A DNA stretch of 5,658 bases, taken from assembly GCA_021794705.1 (NCBI GenBank), contig JAJYQH010000125.1:1-5658 (forward strand), written 5' to 3'. Position 1 is the first letter of the stretch, and the number at the start of each line of letters is the position of its first letter. A program made the translations under genes and the position numbers. The stretch comes from Actinomycetes bacterium. Lineage in GTDB: Bacteria; Actinomycetota; Actinomycetes; Propionibacteriales; Propionibacteriaceae. The notes below the pieces were generated by a model. That model did not search any database and was not told the origin of the DNA. It saw nothing but the letters and a program-made list of their open reading frames with translations. Shown piece after piece: positions 1 to 5,658 of the stretch.

Positions 1-2467
1 AGGGCTTGTCCGGGCTCCCGCCGACGAGGGCGACGACGCCCGGCCGCTCACCCAGGCGCGCGCGCACGTCGCTCGCGAGAGTGCGGAGCTCGTTACCCCC
101 GACCCCCGGGACCTGGCCCCCGACGAAGGCGATCCCGTTGACGTCGACGGCGGACGCCACCATGTCGGCGACCCCCGCGCGCAACTGCGCGGTCTTGAGG
201 TCGGCGATCTGCTTCTCGGCGTCCTTGAGCTCGGCCACCAGCCGTTCGACCCGGTCGGTGAGCTGGTCGGGCTGCACCCGGAGGATCTGGGTGAGCCCGT
301 GGACGAGGGCCCGCTCGGCCGCGAGGTGCTCGAACGCGTCGGTCGAGACGAGCGCCTCGACCCGGCGGGTGCCCGACCCGACCGACTGCTCGCCGAGCAG
401 GCTGAGCAGCCCGATCTGGGACGAGCGCTGAACGTGGGTGCCGCCGCAGAGCTCGCGCGACCACGGGCCGCCCAGCTCGACCATGCGCACGATGGGCGGG
501 TACTTCTCGCCGAACATCGCCATCGCGCCCATCGCCCGCGCCTGCTGCAGCGGCATCTCGGTCGCGGTGACCATGAGGTCGTCGCGGATCGCCTCGTTGG
601 CCCGCTGCTCGATCTCGGCGCGCAGCGCCGGGGACAGCGCCTGCTGGGCCGAGAAGTCGAAGCGGAGGTAGCCGGGCTTGTTGTACGACCCGGCCTGGGT
701 CGCGGTCGGACCGACCAGCTCGCGCAGCGCGGCATGGATGATGTGCGTGGCCGAGTGGGCCTGCGCCGCGCCCTGCCGGTGGAAGCGGTCGACCTGGGCC
801 TCGACCTCGTCGCCCACGGCGAACTCGGCGCCCGACTCGGGGATCTGCACCTTGTGCACGATCAGTCCGGGCACCGGACGCTGGACGTCGAGGACCTCCA
901 GCTCGGTGCCGTTGATCCGCAGCACGCCGGCGTCCGAGTCCTGGCCGCCGGACTCCGCGTAGAACGGCGTCTCCTCGAGCACCAGTTCGGCCACCCCGGT
1001 GGCGACCCGGTCGGTGACCCGGCCGTCGGCGATGATGCCGCGCAGCGTGGTCGGCAGCTCGAGGTCGGTGTAGCCGCGGAACGGCGTCTCCCCCGGCTCC
1101 CGCAGCTGCGAGTACACCTCGGTCGACACCCCGGACATCTTCTTCGCCCGCGCGTCGGCCTTGGCGCGCGCCTTCTGCTCGGCCATGAGCTCGGTGAACC
1201 GGCCCCGGTCGACGCTCAGGCCCTGCTCGGCCGCCATCTCCAGGGTGATGTCGATGGGGAAGCCGTAGGTGTCGTGCAGCTGGAACGCCCGGTCGCCGCT
1301 GAGCACCTGGGACCCGGACTGCGCGACCTCGCGGGTGGCGGCGTCGAACAGCGTCGTGCCCGCGGACAGCGTGCGGCGGAACGACTCCTCCTCCGCGGTG
1401 GCCACCGGCAGCACCCGCGCCCACTGCTCGTCGATCTCCGGGTAGGTGGTGTCCATGAGGGTGCGGCTCACCGACAGCAACTCGGGCAGCACGGGGTCGT
1501 GGACGCCGAGCAGCCGCATCGCGCGGACCACCCGCCGCAGCAGGCGGCGCAGCACGTAGCCGCGCGCCTCGTTGCCGGGGGTGACGCCGTCGGTCATGAG
1601 CATGAGCCCCGAGCGGACGTGGTCGCCGACCACCCGCAGCCGCACGTCGTCGTCGGCGTTGGCGCCGTACTTCTTGCCGGCCATCTCCGCCGCGCGGGCG
1701 ATGACGGGGAACACCTCGTCGATCTCGTACATGTTGTTGACGCCCTGCAGCAGGAACGCGATCCGCTCCAGGCCGGCGCCGGTGTCGATGTTCTTGCTGG
1801 GGAGGGGTCCCGCGACGTCGAAGTCGTCCTTCGCCCGCACCGCGGAGAGCTCCTCGGTCTGGAACACGAGGTTCCAGATCTCGAGGAACCGGTCCTCGTC
1901 GGCCTCCGGCCCACCGTCGCGCCCGTGCTCGGGCCCGCGGTCGATGTAGATCTCCGAGCAGGGCCCGCCGGGGCCGGGGATGCCCATGTTCCAGTAGTTG
2001 TCCTTGAGCCCGCGCATCTGGATGCGCTCCCGCGGGACGCCGACCTTCTGCCACAGGTCGACTGTCTCGTCGTCGCCGTGCAGCGCCGTGACCCACACCA
2101 GGCCCGGATCGAAGCCGAAGCCCCCGTTGTGCTGCTCGCTGGTGACGAGCTCCCAGGCCATCTCGATGGCGCCCTGCTTGAAGTAGTCGCCGAAGGAGAA
2201 GTTGCCGAGCATCTGGAAGAAGGTGCCGTGCCGGGTCGTCTTGCCCACCTCGTCGATGTCGAGGGTGCGCACGCATTTCTGCACGCTCACCGCCCGCTTC
2301 CACGGCGCCGGCTCCGCCCCGGTGAAGTACGGCTTGAACGGCACCATGCCCGCGTTGACGAACAGCAGCGTCGGGTCGTTGTAGAGCAGGGAGGCGCTGG
2401 GCACGTCGGCGTGGCCGTGGCGTTCGAAGAACTCCACGTAGGTGCGCGCGATGTCAGCGGCCTTCAT
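1..2467 (-). CDS. alaS: Alanyl-tRNA synthetase (AlaRS), C-terminus cut by the window edge
   Basis: Class II synthetase that charges tRNA-Ala in the cytoplasm and hydrolyses mischarged Ser/Gly-tRNA-Ala. The frame is open from ATG 2465-2467 to the left edge (822 codons, no internal stop). Seen: catalytic domain about residues 1-250, with motif 2 around R79 (RHGTFFQMLGNFSFGDYF) and motif 3 GAGLER at 229-234; tRNA-recognition helices about 250-460, including PGNEARGYVLRR with N299 and HDTYGFP with D399, which match the E. coli Asn303/Asp400 pair that reads G3:U70; editing domain with zinc ligands H571 and H575 (HSATH) and C674 and H678 (CGGTH); coiled linker about 715-760; then the start of C-Ala, ending at GGSPDKP. 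Bacterial AlaRS is usually about 870-900 residues, so roughly 50-80 are missing. The start is supported by GGAG 8 nt upstream and by alignment of the N-terminus with known AlaRS. All catalytic and editing residues checked are intact, so the gene should be functional. Confidence 0.97.
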   Translation of the reverse strand, partial: MKAADIARTYVEFFERHGHADVPSASLLYNDPTLLFVNAGMVPFKPYFTGAEPAPWKRAVSVQKCVRTLDIDEVGKTTRHGTFFQMLGNFSFGDYFKQGAIEMAWELVTSEQHNGGFGFDPGLVWVTALHGDDETVDLWQKVGVPRERIQMRGLKDNYWNMGIPGPGGPCSEIYIDRGPEHGRDGGPEADEDRFLEIWNLVFQTEELSAVRAKDDFDVAGPLPSKNIDTGAGLERIAFLLQGVNNMYEIDEVFPVIARAAEMAGKKYGANADDDVRLRVVGDHVRSGLMLMTDGVTPGNEARGYVLRRLLRRVVRAMRLLGVHDPVLPELLSVSRTLMDTTYPEIDEQWARVLPVATAEEESFRRTLSAGTTLFDAATREVAQSGSQVLSGDRAFQLHDTYGFPIDITLEMAAEQGLSVDRGRFTELMAEQKARAKADARAKKMSGVSTEVYSQLREPGETPFRGYTDLELPTTLRGIIADGRVTDRVATGVAELVLEETPFYAESGGQDSDAGVLRINGTELEVLDVQRPVPGLIVHKVQIPESGAEFAVGDEVEAQVDRFHRQGAAQAHSATHIIHAALRELVGPTATQAGSYNKPGYLRFDFSAQQALSPALRAEIEQRANEAIRDDLMVTATEMPLQQARAMGAMAMFGEKYPPIVRMVELGGPWSRELCGGTHVQRSSQIGLLSLLGEQSVGSGTRRVEALVSTDAFEHLAAERALVHGLTQILRVQPDQLTDRVERLVAELKDAEKQIADLKTAQLRAGVADMVASAVDVNGIAFVGGQVPGVGGNELRTLASDVRARLGERPGVVALVGGSPDKP

Positions 2468-2475
2468 CTGTTCGT

Positions 2476-2479
2476 CTCC
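2476..2479 (-). promoter_or_regulatory. Shine-Dalgarno of alaS
   Basis: Read on the minus strand this is GGAG, separated by ACGAACAG (8 nt) from the ATG at 2467. It fixes the alaS start. An ATG 14 nt further upstream (2479-2481 on the minus strand) is out of frame and meets TGA overlapping the alaS start, so it is not an alternative start. Confidence 0.7.
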
Positions 2480-2511
2480 ATCGATCGTGGGTAAGGGACC
2501 TCCACGGACCC

Positions 2512-2524
2512 GGTGCACGGCACC
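2512..2524 (-). repeat. Short hairpin in the alaS leader
   Basis: GGTGC-ACG-GCACC is a perfect 5-bp stem with a 3-nt loop. It falls inside the predicted alaS 5' untranslated region, about 45 nt before the ATG. On its own it is common by chance in GC-rich DNA; it is listed because a stronger repeat lies just 5' of it in the same leader. Confidence 0.35.
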
Positions 2525-2531
2525 AGGGCGG

Positions 2532-2562
2532 CTGTCACCTGGATGCCGATTCGAGGTGACAG
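2532..2562. repeat. Perfect 9-bp inverted repeat upstream of alaS
   Basis: The arms are CTGTCACCT (2532-2540) and AGGTGACAG (2554-2562), separated by 13 bp, which puts the arm centres 22 bp apart, about two helical turns. The arms have a mixed AT/GC composition, unlike the GC-only stems around them, so chance is less likely. If alaS transcription starts near 2554 (predicted from the -10-like TAGACT), one arm lies between the -10 box and the start and the other about 15-23 nt inside the transcript. It could be a protein operator or an RNA stem-loop. There is no U-run after it, which argues against an intrinsic terminator. Confidence 0.6.
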
Positions 2563-2566
2563 TCTA
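2561..2566 (-). promoter_or_regulatory. Possible -10 box for alaS
   Basis: On the minus strand this reads TAGACT, matching the actinobacterial TANNNT -10 consensus. It predicts a start near 2554 and an 87-nt leader. No good TTGACA-like -35 sits 17-18 bp upstream (TGCGGG is the best I see), which is common in actinobacterial promoters. It overlaps the outer arm of the inverted repeat by two bases. Confidence 0.35.
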
Positions 2567-2607
2567 CGTGCGCCCGGCCAGGGCCCGCACCGCCCGCCCG
2601 GCGGCGT

Positions 2608-2637
2608 CCCTCGCACCCACGCGGGTGGGATCGAGGG
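2608..2637. repeat. Composite stem-loop in the divergent region
   Basis: The outer arms CCCTCG (2608-2613) and CGAGGG (2632-2637) pair perfectly. A 2x2 internal loop (CA opposite AT) follows, then inner arms CCCAC (2616-2620) and GTGGG (2625-2629) closed by GCGG. That gives 11 base pairs in 30 nt. Neither strand shows a following U-run. It lies between the predicted divergent promoters, so it is more likely a DNA-level site or chance than part of either mRNA. Confidence 0.45.
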
Positions 2638-2653
2638 GGTCGCGCGTCCTGAC

Positions 2654-2668
2654 CCCCGGGCGCCGGGG
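2654..2668. repeat. 6-bp GC inverted repeat at the YihY promoter region
   Basis: CCCCGG (2654-2659), loop GCG, CCGGGG (2663-2668) form a perfect 6-bp stem. The right arm runs into the possible -10 hexamer GGGTAT. Pure G/C repeats of this length arise readily by chance at this base composition, so the functional weight is small. Confidence 0.35.
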
Positions 2669-2685
2669 TATCGCGTGGCTAGCAT
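2666..2685 (+). promoter_or_regulatory. Possible -10 boxes for the YihY-family gene
   Basis: Two alternatives are visible. GGGTAT (2666-2671) matches the -10 of the actinobacterial SigB/SigF stress sigma class, with only a poor GTCCT at 2646-2650 as its -35. TAGCAT (2680-2685) fits the housekeeping TANNNT pattern without a visible -35. They predict leaders of roughly 50-70 nt. The sequence alone does not decide between them. Confidence 0.25.
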
Positions 2686-2731
2686 GACCGAACCGGCGCG
2701 GCTCCGGGCCGTCGCCACCAGCGTTGATGAT

Positions 2732-2739
2732 GGGAGGAG
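2732..2739 (+). promoter_or_regulatory. Strong Shine-Dalgarno deciding the YihY-family start
   Basis: GGGAGGAG lies 5 nt before ATG 2745-2747. Upstream in-frame TTG (2724) and ATG (2727, 2730) starts would place this ribosome site inside the coding region and have no good site of their own, so ATG 2745 is chosen. Confidence 0.85.
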
Positions 2740-2744
2740 CCGAC

Positions 2745-3872
2745 ATGACCACCTCTGAGACCGCACGACCGGACGCCGGCACAGCGACGGGAGCGCCCGA
2801 TCGCGGGGCGGCGTCCCGGGGAAGCGTGTGGAAGTACACGGCGAGCAATTCCCTGCGCAAGTTCTCGCTCAACCACGGCACCGACCTGGCCGCGGCCCTC
2901 ACCTACTACAGCGTCCAGGCGCTGTTCCCGGCGCTGCTGGCCCTCGTGTCGCTGCTCGGAGTGTTCGGCAATGCGACGACGACGACGAACACCCTGCTCG
3001 ATCTCATCCACAAGTTCGTGCCGGGCGCCGCCACCAACAGCATCCAGCCGGTCATCACCAACATGGTGAATGCGAAGGGCTCGGGCATCGCCCTGGTCAT
3101 CGGCATCCTCGTCGCCACCTGGTCGGCGTCCGGCTACGTGCGGGCGTTCGGGCGTGCGATGAACCGCATCTACGAGGTGCCCGAGGGCCGCCCGATGTGG
3201 AAGCTGCGGCTGTCGATGTTCGTGCTCACCATCGTCATCGAGGTGATGGCCGCGCTCGTGCTCGCCGCCCTCGCGGTCAGCGGCACCGTCGCCCAGGCGG
3301 TGTTCTCCCTCATCGGCATCGGCTCGGTGGGGCTACTCGTGTGGAACATCGCCAAGTGGCCGGTGCTGCTGTTCGTCGTGATGGTGATCATCGCCCTCCT
3401 GTACAGCTTCACGCCCAACGTCAAGCAGCCCCGCTTCCGCTGGCTCAGCATCGGGGCGTCCGTGGCGCTGGTGGTGTGGATCGTCATCTCGACGCTCTTC
3501 GGCTTCTACGTCGCCAACTTCGGCCGCTACAACAAGACCTACGGCACCCTCGCGGGCGTCATCATCATGCTGCTGTGGCTGTGGATCACCAATGTGGCGC
3601 TGCTGCTCGGCTCCCAGGTGGACGCCGAGGTCTACCGCACCAAGCAACTCGAGGCCGGCGTCGCCGCCGAGCGCACCGTGCAGATCCCGCTCAAGGACGA
3701 CGCCGCGGTGGAGAAGGCCGACCGCAAGGAGGCCAAGTCCGAGCAGGCCGGACGCCGCATCCGCCTGGACGCGACCGAGGGATCGAACGGAACGCCGGAC
3801 ACCAGCACGATTCGGCGCCGCAGGGCGGAACTGGACGAGGACGGCTTCGCGGCGGGCTCCGAGAACCGGTAG
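2745..3872 (+). CDS. YihY/virulence factor BrkB family integral membrane protein
   Basis: A 375-residue inner-membrane protein of the YihY/BrkB/YhjD family; its biochemical function is unknown. Family members were once labelled ribonuclease BN, now known to be wrong. Hydrophobic segments lie at about 53-75, 113-133, 158-180, 187-222 (probably one long or split helix), 234-258 and 266-290, close to the family's six helices. Family blocks seen: DLAAALTYYSVQALFPALLAL-type first helix, TWSASGYVRAFGRAMNRIYEV (125-145), LLYSFTPN (218-225) and YNKTYGTLAGVI with LGSQVDAE (262-295). Residues 1-27 are polar and low complexity. Residues 296-375 form a highly charged tail (KDDAAVEKADRKEAKSEQAGRR, RRRRAELDED) with no recognised domain, predicted cytoplasmic. 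The gene is divergent from alaS and convergent with rarA, so it is its own transcription unit. A role in envelope or transport is only an inference from its topology. Confidence 0.92.
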   Translation: MTTSETARPDAGTATGAPDRGAASRGSVWKYTASNSLRKFSLNHGTDLAAALTYYSVQALFPALLALVSLLGVFGNATTTTNTLLDLIHKFVPGAATNSIQPVITNMVNAKGSGIALVIGILVATWSASGYVRAFGRAMNRIYEVPEGRPMWKLRLSMFVLTIVIEVMAALVLAALAVSGTVAQAVFSLIGIGSVGLLVWNIAKWPVLLFVVMVIIALLYSFTPNVKQPRFRWLSIGASVALVVWIVISTLFGFYVANFGRYNKTYGTLAGVIIMLLWLWITNVALLLGSQVDAEVYRTKQLEAGVAAERTVQIPLKDDAAVEKADRKEAKSEQAGRRIRLDATEGSNGTPDTSTIRRRRAELDEDGFAAGSENR

Positions 3873-3888
3873 CCGGCGCCGCCGGGCT
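3871..3888. terminator. Candidate bidirectional hairpin in the 15-bp convergent gap
   Basis: CCGGC (3873-3877), loop GCC, GCCGG (3881-3885) is a perfect 5-bp stem that extends to AGC/GCT outside with one bulged base. It therefore reaches into the stop TAG of the YihY-family gene (3870-3872) and the TGA of rarA (3888-3890 read on the minus strand). No U-run follows on either strand, which is frequent for actinobacterial hairpin terminators but also weakens the call. It is the only place a shared terminator could sit without being inside coding sequence. Confidence 0.35.
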
Positions 3889-5282
3889 CACTCCTCCGGC
3901 TGCTCCGCCCGTCCGAGAAGGCCGCGGAGCAGCCGCACCCGCTCCCCCAGCCCCGCCTCGTTGCCGTGGTCGGTGGGCTGGTAGTACCGGGCCGCCGCGA
4001 GGGCGTCGGGCAGGTACTGCTGCTCGGCCACGCCGTGCGGGTGGTCGTGCGCGTACCGGTAGCCCACGCCGTGCCCGTACCTGGACGCCGTCGAGTAGTG
4101 GGCGTCGCGCAGGTGGGGCGGCACCTCGCCGATGCGCCCGGCCCGCACGTCGGCGAGCGCGGCGCCGATGGCGGTGGTCACGGCGTTCGACTTCGGCGCC
4201 AGGGCAGCGGCCACGGTCGCGTGCGCGAGGGTCAGCTGGCCCTCCGGCATGCCGATGAGCTGCACGGCCTGGGCGGCGGCGACGGCGGTCTGGAGCACAG
4301 AAGGCGCCGCCATCCCGATGTCCTCGCTGGCGAGGATGATGAGCCGGCGGGCGATGAACCGGGGGTCCTCGCCCGCCTCCAGCATGCGGGCGAGGTAGTG
4401 CAGGGCGGCGTCCACGTCGCTGCCCCGGACGCTCTTGATGAACGCGCTGATGACGTCGTAATGCTGGTCGCCGTCGCGGTCGTAGCGCACCGCCGCCCGG
4501 TCGACCGCGAGCTCGACGGCGTCCGGGCCGATCGTCGTCGTCCCCTGCCGGTCGGCCACCGCGGCGGCCTCCTCGAGATAGGTGAGCGCCCGGCGTGCGT
4601 CGCCCCCGGCCAGCCGGATGATCTGGTCGCGGGCCTGCCCGTCGAGCAGCATCGGCTCGCCGGCGGCCGTGCGGACGCCGCGCTCGTCGGTGAGCGCGCG
4701 GTCGACGAGCACGACGATGTCGTCGTCGGTGAGCGGGCGGAGGGTGAGCAGCAGCGACCGGGACAGCAGCGGGGCGATGACCGAGAAGCTCGGGTTCTCG
4801 GTGGTGGCGGCGATGAGCGTGATCAGCCGGTTCTCGACCGCCGGGAGCAGGACGTCCTGCTGGGCCTTGTTGAACCGGTGCACCTCGTCGACGAACAGCA
4901 CCGTGCCGGTGCCGCGCTCCAGCTCGCGGCGGGCGCGATCGAGTTCGGCGCGCACCTCGCGGACGCCGGCGGTGACCGCGGAGATCTCGACGAACCGGCG
5001 CTTCGAGGTGTGCGAGACGACCGAGGCGATCGTGGTCTTCCCGACGCCCGGAGGCCCCCAGAGGAACACCGACATGGCGGCCTGCCCCTCGGCCAGCCGC
5101 CTCAGCGGGGACCCGGGGCCCAGCAGGTGGCGTTGGCCGACGATCTCGTCGATGCTGCGCGGGCGCATCCGCACGGCCAGCGGCACATCGGCGTGCCCCG
5201 CGGCGCCGAGGGAGCCCCCGGTCGCCGACCCGGAGGGAGTCGACGGCTCGGGCGTGCCGAAGAGATCTGTCTGCTCGGTCAT
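3888..5282 (-). CDS. rarA: Replication-associated recombination protein A (RarA/MgsA), AAA+ ATPase
   Basis: A cytoplasmic clamp-loader-like ATPase (MgsA/WRNIP1/Mgs1 family) acting at stalled replication forks. It has 464 residues, against about 430-450 usual. Seen: an N-terminal peptide QTDLF at 4-8, then a Ser/Gly/Pro-rich linker (10-31); [16 protein letters not shown] family box 35-50; Walker A GPPGVGKT 76-83; Walker B LFVDEVHR 129-136; sensor 1 ATTENPSF 159-166; arginine finger R175 in LLSRS; sensor 2 GDARRAL 227-233; and the C-terminal helical tetramerisation domain about 275-450 with the family blocks [22 protein letters not shown] and LASEDIGMA. All key ATPase residues are present. The start ATG 5280-5282 has only a weak GAGCGG upstream. 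It is followed convergently by the YihY-family gene 15 bp beyond its stop and preceded by a hydrolase gene 43 bp upstream on the same strand. Confidence 0.97.
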   Translation of the reverse strand: MTEQTDLFGTPEPSTPSGSATGGSLGAAGHADVPLAVRMRPRSIDEIVGQRHLLGPGSPLRRLAEGQAAMSVFLWGPPGVGKTTIASVVSHTSKRRFVEISAVTAGVREVRAELDRARRELERGTGTVLFVDEVHRFNKAQQDVLLPAVENRLITLIAATTENPSFSVIAPLLSRSLLLTLRPLTDDDIVVLVDRALTDERGVRTAAGEPMLLDGQARDQIIRLAGGDARRALTYLEEAAAVADRQGTTTIGPDAVELAVDRAAVRYDRDGDQHYDVISAFIKSVRGSDVDAALHYLARMLEAGEDPRFIARRLIILASEDIGMAAPSVLQTAVAAAQAVQLIGMPEGQLTLAHATVAAALAPKSNAVTTAIGAALADVRAGRIGEVPPHLRDAHYSTASRYGHGVGYRYAHDHPHGVAEQQYLPDALAAARYYQPTDHGNEAGLGERVRLLRGLLGRAEQPEE

Positions 5283-5291
5283 GGCCCGCTC

Positions 5292-5297
5292 AGCCTA
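5292..5297 (-). promoter_or_regulatory. Possible -10 box close to the rarA start
   Basis: On the minus strand it reads TAGGCT (TANNNT), with 9 nt before the rarA ATG. This would start transcription within a few bases of the start codon, giving a leaderless or nearly leaderless mRNA, a common class in actinobacteria. No -35 match is evident, and the -35 position would lie in or next to the end of the upstream hydrolase gene. Read-through from that gene is the alternative. Confidence 0.35.
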
Positions 5298-5325
5298 TCC
5301 CGCGGGCCCGACGACCCGACCGGTG

Positions 5326-5658
5326 CTAGCGGACGGGCAGGTGCGCGCCGAGCCACTCGGCGGTCACCCGCCACGCACCCCGGCTCGCCGTTTCGTGGTG
5401 GAACATCGGCAACGGGTTGTCGAACGCGTGGCCGGCGCCCGGCCACACGTCGACCCGGGTGTCCGGCCCGGTGCAGACGACCTCGTCGATGTGGCGCACG
5501 ACGTCGATCGGGAGGTACGCGTCGGCGTCCCCGAAGTGGTGCAGCTGCGGCACCGCCGGGACGGGCAGTGCGTCGACGACGCCCGGAAGCGCCGAACCGT
5601 AGTAGCTGACGACGACGTCGGGCTTCTCGGGGCCCTCGGCCGTCGCCGCGGCCGTGTA
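5326..5658 (-). CDS. Dienelactone hydrolase family protein, C-terminal part only
   Basis: The window holds the last 110 residues (frame open from the right edge to TAG 5326-5328). It ends in the C-terminal half of an alpha/beta hydrolase fold of the dienelactone hydrolase type. Seen in window residue numbers: VVSYYGSALPG (16-26), the YYG strand-turn of the family; LHHFGDADAYLP (39-50), with D46 as likely catalytic acid; VDVWPGAGHAFDN (69-81), with H77 as likely catalytic histidine; and a closing amphipathic helix AWRVTAEWLGAHL. The nucleophile (Cys or Ser) and N-terminus lie outside the window, so substrate cannot be judged. Members range from chlorocatechol-pathway dienelactone hydrolases to general esterases. 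A GTG at 5551-5553 is internal, since family sequence continues upstream of it. It ends 43 bp before rarA, same strand. Confidence 0.88.
   Translation of the reverse strand, partial: YTAAATAEGPEKPDVVVSYYGSALPGVVDALPVPAVPQLHHFGDADAYLPIDVVRHIDEVVCTGPDTRVDVWPGAGHAFDNPLPMFHHETASRGAWRVTAEWLGAHLPVR

Larger units (their letters stand above)
2468..2744. other. Divergent intergenic region between alaS and the YihY-family gene
   Basis: These 277 bp separate two divergent starts. No convincing gene is present: the ORFs crossing it on both strands have no ribosome binding site or recognisable composition. It holds, from the alaS side, the alaS Shine-Dalgarno, a short hairpin (2512-2524), a perfect 9-bp inverted repeat (2532-2562), an alaS -10-like box (2561-2566), a composite stem-loop (2608-2637), a 6-bp GC stem (2654-2668), two possible -10 boxes for the plus-strand gene (2666-2671 and 2680-2685), and that gene's Shine-Dalgarno. 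In many actinobacteria small co-oriented genes sit just upstream of alaS; none is visible here. Confidence 0.75.

Noticed and set aside
93..2303. 736-residue minus-strand ORF overlapping alaS in another frame
   Set aside because: Extreme Arg/Gly/Ala composition and no domains. The true alaS frame is the one starting at 2467, which shows every AlaRS motif.
299..2494. 731-residue plus-strand ORF antisense to alaS
   Set aside because: It is His/Leu/Arg/Val-rich with no family resemblance and lies wholly opposite conserved AlaRS codons. Long antisense ORFs are expected where third positions are nearly all G or C.
2468..2562. T-box or other classical riboswitch in the alaS leader
   Set aside because: I see no T-box AGGUGG-type antiterminator sequence in the right context, no specifier loop and no terminator with a U-run. 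The predicted leader of about 87 nt is also too short.
2464..2766. 100-residue minus-strand ORF whose stop overlaps the alaS start (ATGA)
   Set aside because: The ATGA overlap resembles translational coupling, but its own start has no ribosome site, it begins inside the opposite-strand YihY coding start, and its sequence has no recognisable features. The overlap is most likely coincidental.
2745..3872. Ribonuclease BN annotation for the membrane protein
   Set aside because: The family was historically mislabelled RNase BN; the real enzyme is RNase Z-like. This protein is a multi-helix membrane protein without nuclease motifs.
2828..4258. 476-residue plus-strand ORF overlapping the YihY-family gene in another frame
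   Set aside because: Arg/His/Gly/Pro-rich, without membrane segments, and crossing both the convergent gap and the rarA 3' end; it has no support as a gene.
5299..5310. Overlapping palindromes CCCGCGGG and CGGGCCCG between the hydrolase gene and rarA
   Set aside because: Short G/C-only palindromes are expected at this base composition, and they are too short to act as a convincing terminator.
3966..5609. 547-residue plus-strand ORF antisense to rarA
   Set aside because: A frame shadow with low-complexity Gly/Val/Arg/His content; the opposite strand holds an intact RarA with complete ATPase motifs.

Overview
The window is uniformly GC-rich, with G/C-ending codons, actinobacterial-style TANNNT -10 boxes and long antisense shadow ORFs. 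It looks like an actinomycete chromosome. The AlaRS and YihY wording suggests Pseudonocardiales, but that is an impression from memory and not a tested placement. No mobile element, CRISPR array, tRNA, rRNA or foreign-looking segment was seen.

Layout, left to right. (1) Bases 1-2467, minus strand: alaS, alanyl-tRNA synthetase, complete at its N-terminus and running off the left edge near the end of the C-Ala domain. Because it has no stop in the window it is easily missed, and long meaningless antisense ORFs cover the same bases. (2) Bases 2468-2744: a 277-bp divergent intergenic region holding the alaS leader, the start region of the next gene and several inverted repeats. One is a perfect 9-bp repeat over the predicted alaS transcription start. 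(3) Bases 2745-3872, plus strand: a six-helix YihY/BrkB-family membrane protein with a strong Shine-Dalgarno and a charged C-terminal tail. (4) Bases 3873-3887: a 15-bp convergent gap with a small GC hairpin that reaches into both stop codons. (5) Bases 3888-5282, minus strand: rarA (mgsA), a replication-fork AAA+ ATPase with an N-terminal clamp-binding-like peptide. (6) Bases 5326-5658, minus strand: the C-terminal 110 residues of a dienelactone-hydrolase-family alpha/beta hydrolase.

How the genes fit together. alaS and rarA are housekeeping genes that commonly sit near each other in actinobacteria (rarA, one or two small genes, alaS, ruvX-like resolvase). Here the interval holds one oppositely oriented membrane-protein gene. 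The hydrolase lies 43 bp upstream of rarA on the same strand and could be co-transcribed with it, although rarA has its own -10-like box. I see no sign of a new multi-gene system. The points most worth a second look are regulatory (the alaS leader repeat and the divergent region's hairpins), the RarA N-terminal motif and the YihY insertion.
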